Origin: Coenobita brevimanus
Lineage: Eukaryota; Arthropoda; Malacostraca; Decapoda; Coenobitidae
Assembly (NCBI GenBank): GCA_032717465.1
Contig: CM064697.1
Coordinates: 515,001 to 579,000, forward strand
Reading direction: 5' to 3'
DNA length: 64,000 nt
Numbering within the stretch: the first letter of the stretch is position 1; each line of letters starts with the position of its first letter. The notes beneath the pieces were generated by a model, which was given only the letters and a program-made list of their open reading frames with translations, made no database searches and was not told the DNA's origin. Both the position numbers and the translations under genes were made by a program. Positions 1 to 11,024 of the stretch are shown here, piece by piece.

Positions 1-425
1 TCATTCCACATTTATCCTGTTTGGCATCTCTGTTCTCGATCCAAGCTCCATAAGACCTGTCTTTCAGTCCTGTCATTTTCAGCCCCATCTAATAAACTTT
101 TCAGCCTCATTTCACCTACAGCATGATTCTTTTCATTCCCAATTGAAACCGCTTTTCACTCACATTATATTCTACTTTTTTGCCCCATTCTTACTCATAT
201 CAAGTACAGCAGCCCATTTAACCCACTTTAAACCCCCCCTTAATTGACTTACAGATCTGTCTACTCCATGTACAGTACTATCTACCCCATTTTCTGTCAT
301 TCTTTCTCCCCCATCTTTGGTACCCTTTAGCACAGTCTACCATGTACCCCATTTTAGTGCCAGTTTACTCATCTGTTTTTCTTTTTCTGTCTGCATCTTC
401 AGCTCCAGTACTATAACTCCCATCC
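1..425. other. Pyrimidine-leaning flank, possible 3' UTR of the minus-strand exon
   Basis: No convincing open frame is present. The plus strand is T/C rich with loosely repeated phrases such as TACCCCATTTT near 290 and 345. If the exon at 426-704 is the last exon of its gene, this stretch would be its 3' UTR. I see no minus-strand AATAAA here, so the transcript end is not located. Confidence 0.3.
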
Positions 426-704
426 TCAATCTGTGTCTTCACTGTCCACTTTCCAACTTGGGTTCCCAGAACCAGAGGACCTGGGTTGGGAGCACAGAGG
501 GGAGGTAGGGGCGGTACGGGAGGTGGTTGGGGGTGTAATGGTGATAGGGAGGATGTTAAGGGTGGTAGAAGATGATGGGGCAGAAGACACCCCAGCGTAG
601 TTGATGCATCCACTGTCACTCTCTGAACGCTTGAGCTCACGGATGATTTGGTCATGTTCGTCCAGTAGGCGCTCTAGTTCTGTCAGTCTGGCTGCTGCTT
701 CCGT
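426..704 (-). CDS. Partial gene: putative 3'-terminal exon of a coiled-coil protein
   Basis: Read on the minus strand, a pyrimidine-rich tract ending in CGGCAG (705-710) is followed by an in-phase frame of 92 codons ending in TGA at 426-428. The first part, TELERLLDEHDQIIRELK, has heptad-like leucine and isoleucine spacing typical of a coiled coil. It is followed by a Ser/Thr/Pro-rich, probably disordered tail that ends SEDTD. The composition differs from the surrounding low-complexity DNA: the codons are varied and the helix is amphipathic. I do not recognise the protein. A weak alternative donor (ACA then GTGAAG) lies just before the stop, so the exon could be internal rather than terminal. 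Upstream exons would lie at higher coordinates and were not found with confidence. Confidence 0.55.
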   Translation of the reverse strand, partial: TEAAARLTELERLLDEHDQIIRELKRSESDSGCINYAGVSSAPSSSTTLNILPITITPPTTSRTAPTSPLCSQPRSSGSGNPSWKVDSEDTD

Positions 705-1940
705 CTGCCGAAAGAAAAATATTGAATTAAAAATTGTGTGACTAGAGGAAAAAATTATATCAGTTTTAACTCTTGCCAAGCTGCAAACTTCACATGAGGA
801 ACAGTGAAGGTCCACATGGGCCATGCTGCAAGCCTTATATGAGGTACAATTTACACTGGTTATGAAACAGTGACTCAGGGGAGGTAAACTACCTTGCAAA
901 GAATGAGTGAGGCAGGGGTCAACAGTTACATGTATTTGTTATTGAGGTGATGGGAGCGAATATTCAGTATTTAGAAGTATGCTTATTACAAGTAGCACCC
1001 ACGCTATAAAGATATCTTCAGGTCACTCTGTTTTGAATGACAAGCCAAATGGATTCTATTATACAGATACCAGGAAATTGTTACTGAGTTGGTTGGTAAC
1101 CTTGTAACCAAATGGGTTGGAAGTGTAGCCCTGGGTTGCTACACTTCTTGTGGGTCAGTAGAGGATTGGGTGATAGGTAGATAGATTGGGGACATTTGTC
1201 CTTCCCTACTCTCTTGTTGTGTGCTTTATATTGGTATCCATATAAACATTTCATGAAACATCACTGAAGCCAACAAGAATATGTTGGTGGACTTTTGCTC
1301 CTGGCTCTACGTAGCAGTGGCATCATCACAGGGAATGCATGGAAAATAGACAAGCATGACTTACCTGATGTGCATGAATAATAGAGGATAAGTAGATTTT
1401 TAAAGTTTGTGAAGTGCATCTAAACAGTCTGGTTAGGAATGCTGAAGGGGTTTGTGTGTTTCAAAGGTATTGGCTAATGTGAAAGGAAGTGTATGATAGG
1501 ATACAGAGGTAAAGGAATACTAGAACAATACGGTTTGAAGTGGGTAGGGTAGGAGTTTATATGAAAAGTAGAAGGATTATACCAAGAATGAGAGATGATG
1601 AGAAAAAGAGATTAAGAATGAGAAAAAAGGTAATGATAAGTAAGGAAAGCTGAATTAAGAGTGTACATGATAATAGAAAACTGATTTAGAAAGGTGTGTT
1701 AATATGTAGGCATAAATGTGGGAAGGTGAAACAGGCACAGTAAAAGAAAGCTAACAAGCAGGAGAGAAGGCAGGGGCAGATGGAAAGATTATTTGACTAA
1801 ACTGATGAGTGGGGATGATGAGACCTGAGATTAGACCTATGAGATGCACAAACTAGGAATGTGGTGCCAGAAATAGTGTCAGTAGAAGACAGCAGGTCTA
1901 TGATTAGCATAAAGAATCAGTAGGTAGTATCTAACCTTGA
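705..1940. other. Probable intron or intergenic sequence
   Basis: No open frame of coding character is visible. The 1500-1760 part is A/G rich. If the exon at 426-704 belongs to a minus-strand gene, this is its upstream intron. A good minus-strand donor (CAG then GTAAGT) at 1363-1367 is not matched by convincing coding sequence. Confidence 0.4.
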
Positions 1941-2203
1941 TTGTGTGTGTAATTCACCGGGTCGGTCAGGATCACTTGATGGTCGTGATCGTCAGCTTTT
2001 ACCCTCCCGGAAGGGAGCTGAGAGCTCATATAGTCCGATCTAAGGGCAAGGCTGTGACCTTCACACACCCACACACCCGTCCCCTTGCTCAAGGGGGACA
2101 GTAACCACCCACTTCGTTAGTGAAACTTTTCGCAACCTGAGCGAGGCACGAACCCCCGTCCACCAGTTGGCAAGCGAGAGCGTTACCACTGCACCAGCGA
2201 GCG

Positions 2204-2206
<3 letters not shown>
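1941..2206 (-). mobile_element. tRNA-derived SINE (tRNA-Gly-like head)
   Basis: Read on the minus strand, the element begins with a tRNA-like head. An A box around GGTGCAGTGGTAACG (about 2182-2196) is followed by CTCGCTTGCCAAC, which keeps a GCC anticodon-like loop, and a B box GGTTCGTGCC (about 2145-2155). The head resembles tRNA-Gly(GCC). A unique body follows, ending in AATTACACACA. (TG)n followed by AATT occurs on both sides (1943-1953 and 2207-2254), which suggests target duplication at a TG tract. This is a Pol III retroelement that needs LINE enzymes in trans and has no coding capacity. Confidence 0.75.
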
Positions 2207-2253
<47 letters not shown>

Positions 2254-2288
2254 TACTGAATTTTGTAAAGAGCGAGAGAGAGAGAGAG

Positions 2289-2324
<36 letters not shown>
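2207..2324. repeat. (TG)22 then (GA)n compound microsatellite
   Basis: A TG tract to 2250 is followed by a 22-bp unique spacer and a GA tract with one CG interruption. It abuts the head of the SINE. Confidence 0.95.
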
Positions 2325-2327
<3 letters not shown>

Positions 2328-2424
2328 GGGGGGAGGTAAACGAGGTAGAGAGGGTGGAAACTCATCTTTAAGTGGGGTGAAATGATCTGTCTGTATCCAT
2401 GCTATCCATTCTCCCTCTTATCAC

Positions 2425-2925
2425 AGTCTCTCTCTCTCTCTCTCTCTCTCTCATAACGTAGGGTACCATTTGCCTGCAGCAGTCCCTCACTTACTTCCTC
2501 TTTTTCTCCCTCTCTCCTTCATTCCCCACCTCCCTTTCTTATACCGTCCCACTCTCTCCCTTTCTTCTCACTCCCCGCTTCCTTCCCCCTCAGACCGCTT
2601 CCTTCCCTCCTTCCCAAACCTCCTACTTCCGTCCCAGCTTACCTGCCCGTTTCCTACCTACAACCTACTCTGCCTCTCTCCCTTCCCACCCACTTGTCTA
2701 CTGTCCTTGCCGCACTGCCTGCCAATCCTGCCTCCCTTCTTCCCTTCCTCTCTTCTTCCCTTCCTCTCTTCTTACCCTCCCTCCCTTCCTTCCTCTCTGC
2801 TTGCCTACCCCGCCTCCTTACCTGCTTACCTACTTGCCATGCCACGCAACATACCTACCTATCTATCCTCCCTCCCTACCTCCCTGCTTACCCATCCTGC
2901 CTTCCTCCCTGCCAGCAGAGGAGCG
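2425..2925. repeat. (CT)14 followed by TTCC/TACC-rich pyrimidine block
   Basis: A CT tract lies at 2425-2452. It is followed by about 460 bp of loosely repeated CTTCCCTCC and CCTACCTAC words. Open frames on both strands here are compositional. Confidence 0.8.
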
Positions 2926-2962
2926 TGATCAGGCGTAATTAGGACCAGTGCAGGCCCGCTCT

Positions 2963-2965
<3 letters not shown>

Positions 2966-3002
<37 letters not shown>

Positions 3003-3027
3003 CTGTATGCCTTTTAATGTTGAAAGG

Positions 3028-3094
<67 letters not shown>

Positions 3095-3217
3095 GTTATG
3101 TGCAGATACGAAATGTGCACGAGTAATTTTTGTGAGCGGACTTTTGGCCATTTGTTTTGGAAGCCGGTGGGCTGGGAGTAAAAGTTTGGTAATTTAAAAA
3201 AAGGATAAAACGTGGAC

Positions 3218-3251
<34 letters not shown>

Positions 3252-3301
3252 AAGGAGGTTAAAGGTGGAGGAGGAATATATATATATATATATATATATA
3301 T

Positions 3302-3351
<50 letters not shown>
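2966..3351. repeat. Microsatellite cluster: (GA)n, (TG)31, (GA)n, (TA)13, (AG)24
   Basis: Tracts are GA 2966-2998, TG 3029-3090, GA 3221-3249, TA 3276-3302 and AG 3303-3351, with short unique spacers. Confidence 0.95.
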
Positions 3352-3353
<2 letters not shown>

Positions 3354-3632
3354 GGGAAAGGGGAGCTGGAGAGAGAGAGGGAGGAGGATAAAGAGGGGGG
3401 GGGGAAGAAAGGAGTGTGATGAGGCTGGGCGAGCCAAAGGATCCACATAGACTAGAATGGAAGGAATATATTTTTCAAATTCTTTTCATTCCGTTCAGTT
3501 CATGGAATCCGAATCTTTCCCTTCCCTGAAATTTTGGCAATCCACATTTTTGGGTCAGCTTTTCTCTTTCCCTTTTCTCTCAATTCACAGGATTCCCATG
3601 AAATCTAAGAATATTGTTTGAAAGGTCGATCA

Positions 3633-3840
3633 GCCCTTTCTATTCGATGATGTATTTCTCATTTTATTCTTGTTATTTGCACTCGATTATCCTCTCATTG
3701 GGATGAACTTTTCGAACTGGTGGGGTAAAATATAGCCTTCATGCATTCCTTTCACTACTATGGGTCTGACGTACGATGCATGAAATCGTCTGGTGTTTCC
3801 AAGAATTAAGGAAACTGTACCTCACCAGACTGACGGGGTT
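3633..3840. mobile_element. Family A palindromic element, full-length copy
   Basis: The left arm runs from CCCTTTCTATTCGATGATGT through an ACTCGATTATC-like core to TTTTCGAACTGGTGGGGTAA. The centre is ATATAGCCTTCA. The right arm is the inverse, including GAAATCGTCTGGTGTTTCC, and ends near GACGGGGTT. Length is 208 bp. It is non-coding, with ends like those of piggyBac-type MITEs. Confidence 0.7.
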
Positions 3841-3848
3841 ACACTTTA

Positions 3849-3945
3849 TTAACCCTTTCACTACGAGATATCTGTCATGGCCTAAATAAAATCGTCTAAC
3901 GATATCAAAAATAATGTAAAAATCATATCGTGCTGCAGATCTTTA
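3849..3945. mobile_element. Family A half-element
   Basis: Begins TTAACCCTTTCACTACGAGA and carries AATAAAATCGTCTAACGATA, which is the inner-to-core half. It lies 9 bp after the full copy at 3633-3840, so this is a chain of one and a half units. Confidence 0.65.
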
Positions 3946-4389
3946 AGAAGTTTTGTTTTTGACCATTTAAGTCTTATAGGTCTTTCTTGGAAAAAAAAAA
4001 AAAAAAGGCGGGTAGCTAGAAGAAAGATCCTAGTGAGGGTTTTAGTGATTAGATTCCCTCGCCACTCCCACCGGATGGACTTTTACAAATAGCCTAACTT
4101 GGAGCTTTGGATTTCCTGCATCTGATGTTGCTTTTGATGTTACTATTTTTCCCGAGCTTCCTGTATATCAATTTCTTCTGTATGATCATTGCTTTAAAGA
4201 GAAATTTCTTTCGTCATAGAGCATCTTTCGGGAGGAGTTGGGCACCCGGTGAAAGTTTTCGAAGGTTACTGTAATCCAGACAATTAGTTTTTTTGGGTGT
4301 GTTTATTAAGCACACAACTATGCGAACGATTACAGTCGATCATGATCAGGTATAATTAGGAATGTCAGTCAGTCCAGCCAAATATAACT
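3946..4389. other. Unassigned sequence
   Basis: Contains a poly-A run near 3991-4006. No gene or recognisable repeat is visible. Confidence 0.4.
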
Positions 4390-4670
4390 CAGCGTCATAT
4401 GTTTGCACAGGTTGGTCAATACCCTCTCGGCGCGGCGTCGCATATGTTGCCCGCGATATCGTAAACGTTTTTGTTCGGTTATTTCCTGCGCACTTGGACA
4501 GTCTGGCTCCGTTTCTATTTCCTACGTATTCTCAGCTTCTATTGGCGAGAATTTCCTGGCCAAATTAGCAATCTGCTCGCGTCGCATTGTTCGCGCGAAA
4601 TCCCTAAGTGTCCTTTGATTTTGTTTTCAATTCTTGCATACTTTGGCACATTTTCGCACTTCTCGAAAAT
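4390..4670. repeat. Degenerate CpG-containing array, first block
   Basis: Recurring words such as TCTCGGCGCG, GTCGCATATGTT, GCTCGCGTCGCATTG and TTCGCACTTCTCG give a locally high CpG count and period-like spacing of roughly 25-30 bp. The translated frames have no coding character. Confidence 0.4.
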
Positions 4671-4761
4671 GGGTGGCTTTATTCTTTTATCATTGCTGTT
4701 ACCAGGCGATTTATTCAGTTTGGGGAAAAAATATCGTAGTAAATGGATTTTTTGAGGCGTT

Positions 4762-4830
4762 ACCAAACCACTCCAGCTCGAAGAGTCTCGTGTCCAAGTT
4801 GAATGAAATCGTCGATGAGGTGTAAATGAA
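4762..4830. mobile_element. Family A half-element (truncated)
   Basis: CCACTCCAGCTCGAAGAGTC is the inner end, followed by AAGTTGAATGAAATCGTC as the core. The outer end is missing. It sits between the two CpG-containing arrays. Confidence 0.6.
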
Positions 4831-4859
4831 TAAATAAATAGACGACCCCGGGCGCAGTG

Positions 4860-5170
4860 GGTCAATCAAAACACTTCACGCGCAGTCGCACACAATCTTC
4901 GCATTTCCCGCTTAAGTTGGCAATCTCGCTCCATCTCTGTATATCCCGCCTAATCCCATACTTCTCGTTCAAACTTGGCCTCTCCTGCATTCGCGTTGCA
5001 TCGTGTCTTTTACCGTCTCGCATAATGTCGTTTAGTCTCGCCTTTTCTTGCATTATTTCCGCTATTTCTTGCATATTTCCGTCTGTTCTTCTGCACTCCG
5101 TTCGGTTTTTTGATTCGTTTATTCCCGTTCGCCGTGTTCTATTTTCGTTCACTCGTTCTTCTAGTGGCAT
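4860..5170. repeat. Degenerate CpG-containing array, second block
   Basis: Repeated words TTCGCATTTCCCGC, CTCTCCTGCATTCGCG, TCTCGCATAATGTCG, TTCTTGCATTATTTCCGC and TTCTTGCATATTTCCGT form a degenerate array of roughly 24-30 bp units. It matches the style of the 4390-4670 block. Confidence 0.5.
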
Positions 5171-5242
5171 CGGGAACGTTGCGGGTTGCTATGGAAACGA
5201 GGAGGCAGGTGGGGAGTGGGGAGAGAGCCGGGGAGGGACGCC

Positions 5243-5245
<3 letters not shown>

Positions 5246-5282
<37 letters not shown>

Positions 5283-5400
5283 AAATCCTATAACTTTTTT
5301 ATATTTCCTCATCACCCTCCAAGTTGACATTTTCGTCCAGACATCACCATACATATTTCTGGTCACCAACTGCAAGAGAGAGAGAAAGAGAGGAGGAGGG
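5246..5400. repeat. (GA)n tracts
   Basis: GA 5247-5275 and a shorter GAGA/GGAGG tract near 5375-5405 flank about 100 bp of AT-rich unique DNA. Confidence 0.85.
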
Positions 5401-5469
5401 GGGCGGGTGCTGGGGGGAATCAATAGTTTTCCTAGCCTGTTTGCTGTCTGCACCACACTGACCATTCGG

Positions 5470-5860
5470 CATTTTTATTGGTGACAATCGCTAACTCGAA
5501 TGGTGACAATTAGTAACTGATTGCTAACTGCTCGGAAAGCGTAGTATCCGCTGGTAACGAATGGTAACGACTGGTAACTATCAGTGCCTAATAGCTTAAA
5601 TTACTATTGATAACGAAGTGGCAACCTTCTTGGTAGAGAATAGTAACTATTCACTAACTTTATGGGTAACTGGAATGTTTGCTTTATTGGTAACTGGAAG
5701 GGTAATTATTGGTACATTAACTGGTAACTGGAATGGTAATTTTAACGATAAACAGAATGGTAGGTAATCGTAATTATACCCGGTTGGTAAATTAAATGGT
5801 ATTCTGGTGGGTAACTTGGCTTGTAAACTGACGGGTAATGGAAGGGCGGGTAACTACTCG
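5470..5860. repeat. Degenerate array of GGTAACTGGAAT-like decamers
   Basis: GGTAAC, GGTAACTGG, AATGGTAAC and variants recur about every 9-12 bp for nearly 400 bp, with heavy divergence. No coding character is visible. Confidence 0.7.
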
Positions 5861-6044
5861 ATAATAGAAAGTTAATTATCATGGCTGAGATGCACGACAG
5901 CCTTACGATCAATTAATTCCCAACCTTAATTAGTTTCTCATCTTGCAGGAAGGGCAAGGAGAGAGTATGGAATCTTATTACGTATCTTTCTTCTTTCGGT
6001 CCAGCTGTTATTTACGGGATGAAAATGACTCTTGTAGTTATTGT

Positions 6045-6165
6045 ATTCCAGATTAATAAAATCGTCTGGTGCTAGTCATAAATAGGGCGGCCATCGTAGT
6101 GAAGAGGTTATTGTAGTGTTTGTAACCTCTTCACCATGAGGACTGTTAAGGTGAATAAACTGTAA
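6045..6165. mobile_element. Family A half-element plus start of a second
   Basis: AATAAAATCGTCTGGTGCTA leads to GCCATCGTAGTGAAGAGGTT (outer end). After a short spacer, TAACCTCTTCACCATGAGGA starts a second, decayed copy. Confidence 0.7.
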
Positions 6166-6905
6166 CGAAATCATTTTAACCAGGGGGAGATTTCATACGT
6201 TTTGCGGTTTATTTCCCGTAGCCCAGGGGCAGAAAAATACAATAGTACGGCTCAGCACCCTTCCCTTTATAACCGCTTCGTGGCTAGCACCATATTCTGG
6301 TGTTAATGTTTTGTTGCAGCCCAGTGGAAAGCTGGTAATTCTACACCCAGTTAAAGTGAACAGCATATATTGTGGTGCAAGAATAAAAAAATATTTGTAG
6401 TGGAGGGATAAACCATCATTTTCCCCCTCCCTGTACCTCGGTTATTAAAGGCCAGCTGTTATTACATGATGACTGTCGTGAGTCATAGAAACCAAGAGCA
6501 GTAACGAGCTTAGGCACTTAACTTTATGGCGGCAATAAACGTCAATGATGCTATATAGTAACTAATTAGTCCACATGAGTTTCACTGCAGGTCCCGATCA
6601 TTTCGGAGGGAGAGAGGTGGGAAGAACTAAACAATCTCCATGCTGACCAAGTACGAATGGGGAAGGTTGACTGGTACGAACATTGTTCATTGTGTACCCA
6701 GTTTTAATTTGTCGTTTCTCTTTTCATTGTCATGCATTGGCCGCTACTCAAAAGAGAATGACTACATGTAAATGAGGTGGAATGTGTGTGTGGCAGCGTG
6801 GATAGTGCTGCTCATGTGGAAGGTGTAGGTTTGCGGGAAGGGTGTAGTGCTGAAGCCATCCCGGTGCTGGCGTGTTGTGTTTTCAATAACAGGACACGTG
6901 CTGGT
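6166..6905. other. Unassigned sequence
   Basis: No gene, RNA or repeat recognised apart from scattered short TGTG runs after 6780. Confidence 0.4.
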
Positions 6906-6907
6906 AC

Positions 6908-6908
<1 letters not shown>

Positions 6909-6944
<36 letters not shown>

Positions 6945-7028
6945 TGCAGTATGCCGTATTAAACAATTTCTTTGGTTATTTATTCCAAAATATTCGTTAA
7001 TTGAATTCCTGCTCCCCCCCCCACTCGC

Positions 7029-7106
<78 letters not shown>
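6909..7106. repeat. (TG)16, then (TGTC)8-(TC)n-(AC)18
   Basis: TG at 6909-6940. A compound tract, TGTC at 7029-7062, TC to 7070 and CA to 7106, shows stepwise motif turnover. Confidence 0.95.
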
Positions 7107-7109
<3 letters not shown>

Positions 7110-7271
7110 AGAGTATATTTGGCTGTGACGCTATTACTCCAAGGTCACTATCCTCAGGTATGTTAGGCTGTGTTTTTTTTTTCATTGGTGGCGGCAGCGG
7201 TGGCCTGAGTGGTGATGTCTGCTTGCGGGATGAAGGAGGTGGTGATTGAGATGGCGACTCAGGCACGGGAG

Positions 7272-7597
<326 letters not shown>

Positions 7598-7727
7598 GCA
7601 GAGTGGAGCAGTGTGGGGAGGAGACGTGTTGACGAATATCTAGGCTGGTTAAGTTAGTTCTGCCTGGAATTTGGTTACATTAAGGAAGTTGCAGTTGTGT
7701 TAGGGGGCTGGAGTTTGGTATATAGTT

Positions 7728-8118
7728 ATGCCCATTTCCCCAGCACCTCCTCCTCCTTTCCTGAATACCTCCTTTCCCCTTCCTGAGCACCTCCTTCCTT
7801 CCCTCCCATCTCCCTTTCCTGACTACGTTCATCCTTCTTTAGCACCTCCCTTATTCATGAGCATTCCCATCCTTCCTGAACACTTCTCCCCATCTTTCCC
7901 TGCCGGAGTTTTCCTCTCCTCCTGGGCACTTCTCTTATTCCTTCCTGAACATCCTCTCCTTTCCTTGAACACATTTCTCTCCCTTGCTGAATACATCACC
8001 TCTTCCTGAGCACGTCCGTCCTCCCTTCCTGAGCAGTTACCTCCTTCCTGGGTAATCCCATCTTTCCTGAGACATGCTCATTTCCCTTGATGGGCACCTC
8101 CTCCTTTCCTGGACAACT
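7728..8118. repeat. Degenerate array of TTCCTGAGCACCTCC-like units
   Basis: TTCCTGAAYAC, TTCCTGAGCACCTCC and TTCCTGGGCACTTC recur roughly every 17-25 bp, about 16-18 times. The unit is clear but copies differ at many positions. Confidence 0.75.
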
Positions 8119-8730
8119 GAGCAACACAGTACACAGCCAGATGTCAGAACAGGCATGTTGCATATTGCCTAATGATACAAAAACAGTTACGGGAAGCCGT
8201 TATAATCTGTGCAAGTAATGTTGTATACAGATTATTCCGTGACCGCGTGAATGGGAATTGTCTTTCTTGAAAATTGTATATATTGTACCATTTTACTGTT
8301 TTCATTGCAGTTTATCCCCACATAACGTCCATATTGATATTCTTACGTAGCCACGAGAAACCAAAGGGAGGAAGGTGACAAACTCCATCCTACATTAAAA
8401 AAAAAAAAGAAAGAAAATGAAAAAAAGGCACCAATTTCGATATCAACACAAATCATGCAGAAACATGTCTATTATGTACGATAGATAAGTATGTGAAGGA
8501 ATGAATAGACGATGTTGCCATGAACGAGACCTGTGTTATGGCGCTCCGGACAGAACTAGTCCCACCTCGTAATTTTTTCAGTGTTATTTCAGATCAGGCG
8601 TGTGTGTGTGCGTGACCCGCAGTTCCTCCTTTATCCGCGATCGTAGCCCACACCTGATCATCGGTAAGTTTTTGAATATTGTGCCATTGTTTGTATTCCT
8701 GTAGGTTGATGTTTTAATGATTTGTAAGTT
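8119..8730. other. Unassigned sequence
   Basis: Only an A-rich run near 8395-8430 stands out. No gene seen. Confidence 0.4.
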
Positions 8731-8734
8731 CTTC

Positions 8735-8735
<1 letters not shown>

Positions 8736-8767
<32 letters not shown>

Positions 8768-8778
8768 TTCTTCTTCTT

Positions 8779-8838
<60 letters not shown>

Positions 8839-9060
8839 GCAATAATAAGAAATTTGGTCGTTTGTGTTTGTTGTAAAAAAAGTGCGCGCTGAATTTATAA
8901 TCTGTTTACATACATACTGTTGCAGTTGGTGCTGTTGTTGTTCTTGTTCTTACTGTCGTCGTTGTGGCTGTTATTATTATTACTATTATTATTGCTGTTA
9001 CTACTACTACTACTACCACTACAACTACTACTGTTACACCTACTGCTCCTGCTGCAGTAG
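8736..9060. repeat. Trinucleotide tracts (CAT)n(CTT)n(ATT)n and degenerate ATT/ACT tract
   Basis: Three consecutive perfect tracts change motif by one base each (8736-8838). A second degenerate triplet region (GTT, ATT, ACT) spans 8925-9060. Confidence 0.9.
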
Positions 9061-9249
9061 CTTCTAGAACTGTTCGTGCAGTGTACCGTAAATATTTGCA
9101 ACTGAATGGTCCTCGTTTGGTTAATTTCACCTGACTGCCAATCGTACCGAATGGGTGGAGGGCGTGGGTCGTGGGGTGAGGGGCAGCTTATCATATACTG
9201 GGGTGAATTTGGAGAAGCAGCATGCAGATCACGTGGCGCGGTGTGAAGT

Positions 9250-9720
9250 GGCACGGGGCTTGAGTGGCGGGGTGAGGGAGGTGAGGGAGGAGGGGTATGA
9301 GTGGAAGTAATGGTGGTCAGAGCGAGGGGGACGAGGGATATGAGTGAATGTGGTATCGGTGAGTGGGTTGACGGGTATGGGTGGAAGTGGTGATGATGGT
9401 GGGTGGTGCGAGTGGTGGAGGTGATAATGATGGTGCTATTGATGGTGAGGCTGGTGGCGAAGGTGGTGCTCCAGTGGCGGGGGTGGGGTAGGGATATGAG
9501 TGTCGTTGATGGTGGTGAGGGGAAGAGGGGTGGTGAGTGATATGGTGTTTGAGTGGCGTGGTGAGGGAGGGATGTTCAAAGTGGATGTGATGATGGTGGT
9601 GATGGGAGGTTTGTGGTGATGCTGATGATACTGATGTTATCTGGCGTTCTGGATATTGATGATGGTAGTAGGTGTAGGGAGGAACGTGGTGTTAATGGTG
9701 GCAATAGTGATAAAAATGCA
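9250..9720. repeat. Degenerate GGTGRTG/GAGTGG-rich array
   Basis: Phrases like GATATGAGTG, GGTGATGATGGTG and GAGTGGCGGGGTGAGGGA repeat irregularly. The plus strand is nearly cytosine-free. Confidence 0.6.
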
Positions 9721-9770
9721 GCGTGGTGGTGGTGAGTGTGAGGGAAGTGGGTAGTGGATGGGCATTAAGG

Positions 9771-9773
<3 letters not shown>

Positions 9774-9847
<74 letters not shown>
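9774..9847. repeat. (TG)37 microsatellite
   Basis: Perfect TG tract. Confidence 0.98.
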
Positions 9848-9848
<1 letters not shown>

Positions 9849-9979
9849 GGCTGCAGTGATGATAAAGATACTGTCCTCATGGTAACACTGATGATGATAT
9901 TTATTTTAGTAAGAAATCGACAGTAATGGCAGAGAAATGTAAAAAGTAACACTGGAGAAACTAAATAAAAGGTAGACAG

Positions 9980-10865
9980 AGTAACAGTGCAGAGGAGGAG
10001 GGAAAGATGGATATTTGGAGGTGAAGAAAGTTGGACATGGACGAGGGCAGATATGAAAGAGTAAGTGAAGGGAAGAGGCATGCGGAAGGGAGGGGAGAAG
10101 AGGGGAGTATAAGAGGAGAGGGAGGGAAGGGTAGGAGAGGGTAAGGGTGAGGGTGTAGGTGAGTAAAGGAGCCAAGGTAAAAGGGAGGAGAAGGGAGGGG
10201 AGGCAAGAAAGTGATGGGGAAGGGGGACGTGAAGGAAGGAGGGGAGGATTGGGAGAAGGAATGTTTGGGGGAGTCGAGGGGTAGTAAGTGAGTGGAGGAG
10301 GTAAGGTGAGACGGAATGAAGTGGAGGGGAATGGTACAGAATGAAGAACAGGGGAATGGTGTGGAGTGGATTGGAGCAGAGAAATGGTGTGGAGTGGAGT
10401 GGAGAAAATGGTGTGGTGAAGGGTGGAGGGAAGGAAGGTAAGGTTATGTGATGAAAGTGGAAAGGAGTGGAGCAAACAGAAAGGGAAGGAAAAAGAGGGG
10501 TGGTGATGCGAAGGGTCGGGAGGGGAAGGGATGGAAATGAAAAATAGGAAAGGAAGGTGAGGTGAGATAAGGGAGGGAGAGGGAGGTGAGTTGAGGGGAT
10601 CGAGAGGAAAGGGAAGGAAGGTGAAATGAGGTACAGTGATGGAGTGGGGAGAAGGAGATGAAAGAACGGAAGGGAAGGAAGGCGAAATAAAAGAAAAAGG
10701 AGGTGAGATGATGTTAGGGGAAGGGAAGGGAGGGGAAGGAAGGTGAGATGAGGTGAGGGGAAGGTGAGATGAGGTGAGGGGAAGGTAAGAGAGGGGAAGG
10801 AAGGTGAGATGAGGTGAGGGGAAGGTAAGAGAGGGGGAGGGAGGTGAGGTGAGGAGAGGGGGAGT
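9980..10865. repeat. Purine-rich block with local tandem units
   Basis: About 900 bp of GGGAAGG/GGTGAG words on the plus strand. Near 10740-10850, GGTGAGATGAGGTGAGGGGA recurs several times. The 407-codon minus frame across it is compositional. Confidence 0.8.
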
Positions 10866-11024
10866 GAGAGCGCGTGTGTATTAGCCCTCCAGCCGTCACT
10901 CACCTGCCCTAACAAAACACACCTGAGCTCCTCGCACCATTAACCACACGATTCATTTCATTTATTTAACCCCTGCAACTCGAGGACGCCCCATTTAACA
11001 GTATTCCTGCTGTTACCAAACTAT

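Noticed and set aside
1357..1440. Minus-strand donor CAG then GTAAGT with an open stretch upstream
   Set aside because: The donor is good, but the open stretch is AT-rich, short and without a clear acceptor. It could be chance.
8864..9130. Cys/Tyr-rich or Thr/Val-rich frames on both strands
   Set aside because: They are translations of degenerate ATT/ACT triplet repeats.
9692..10915. 407-codon minus-strand open frame
   Set aside because: It is Ser/Pro/Leu/His-rich throughout, follows the purine block exactly, and lacks splice or start context.
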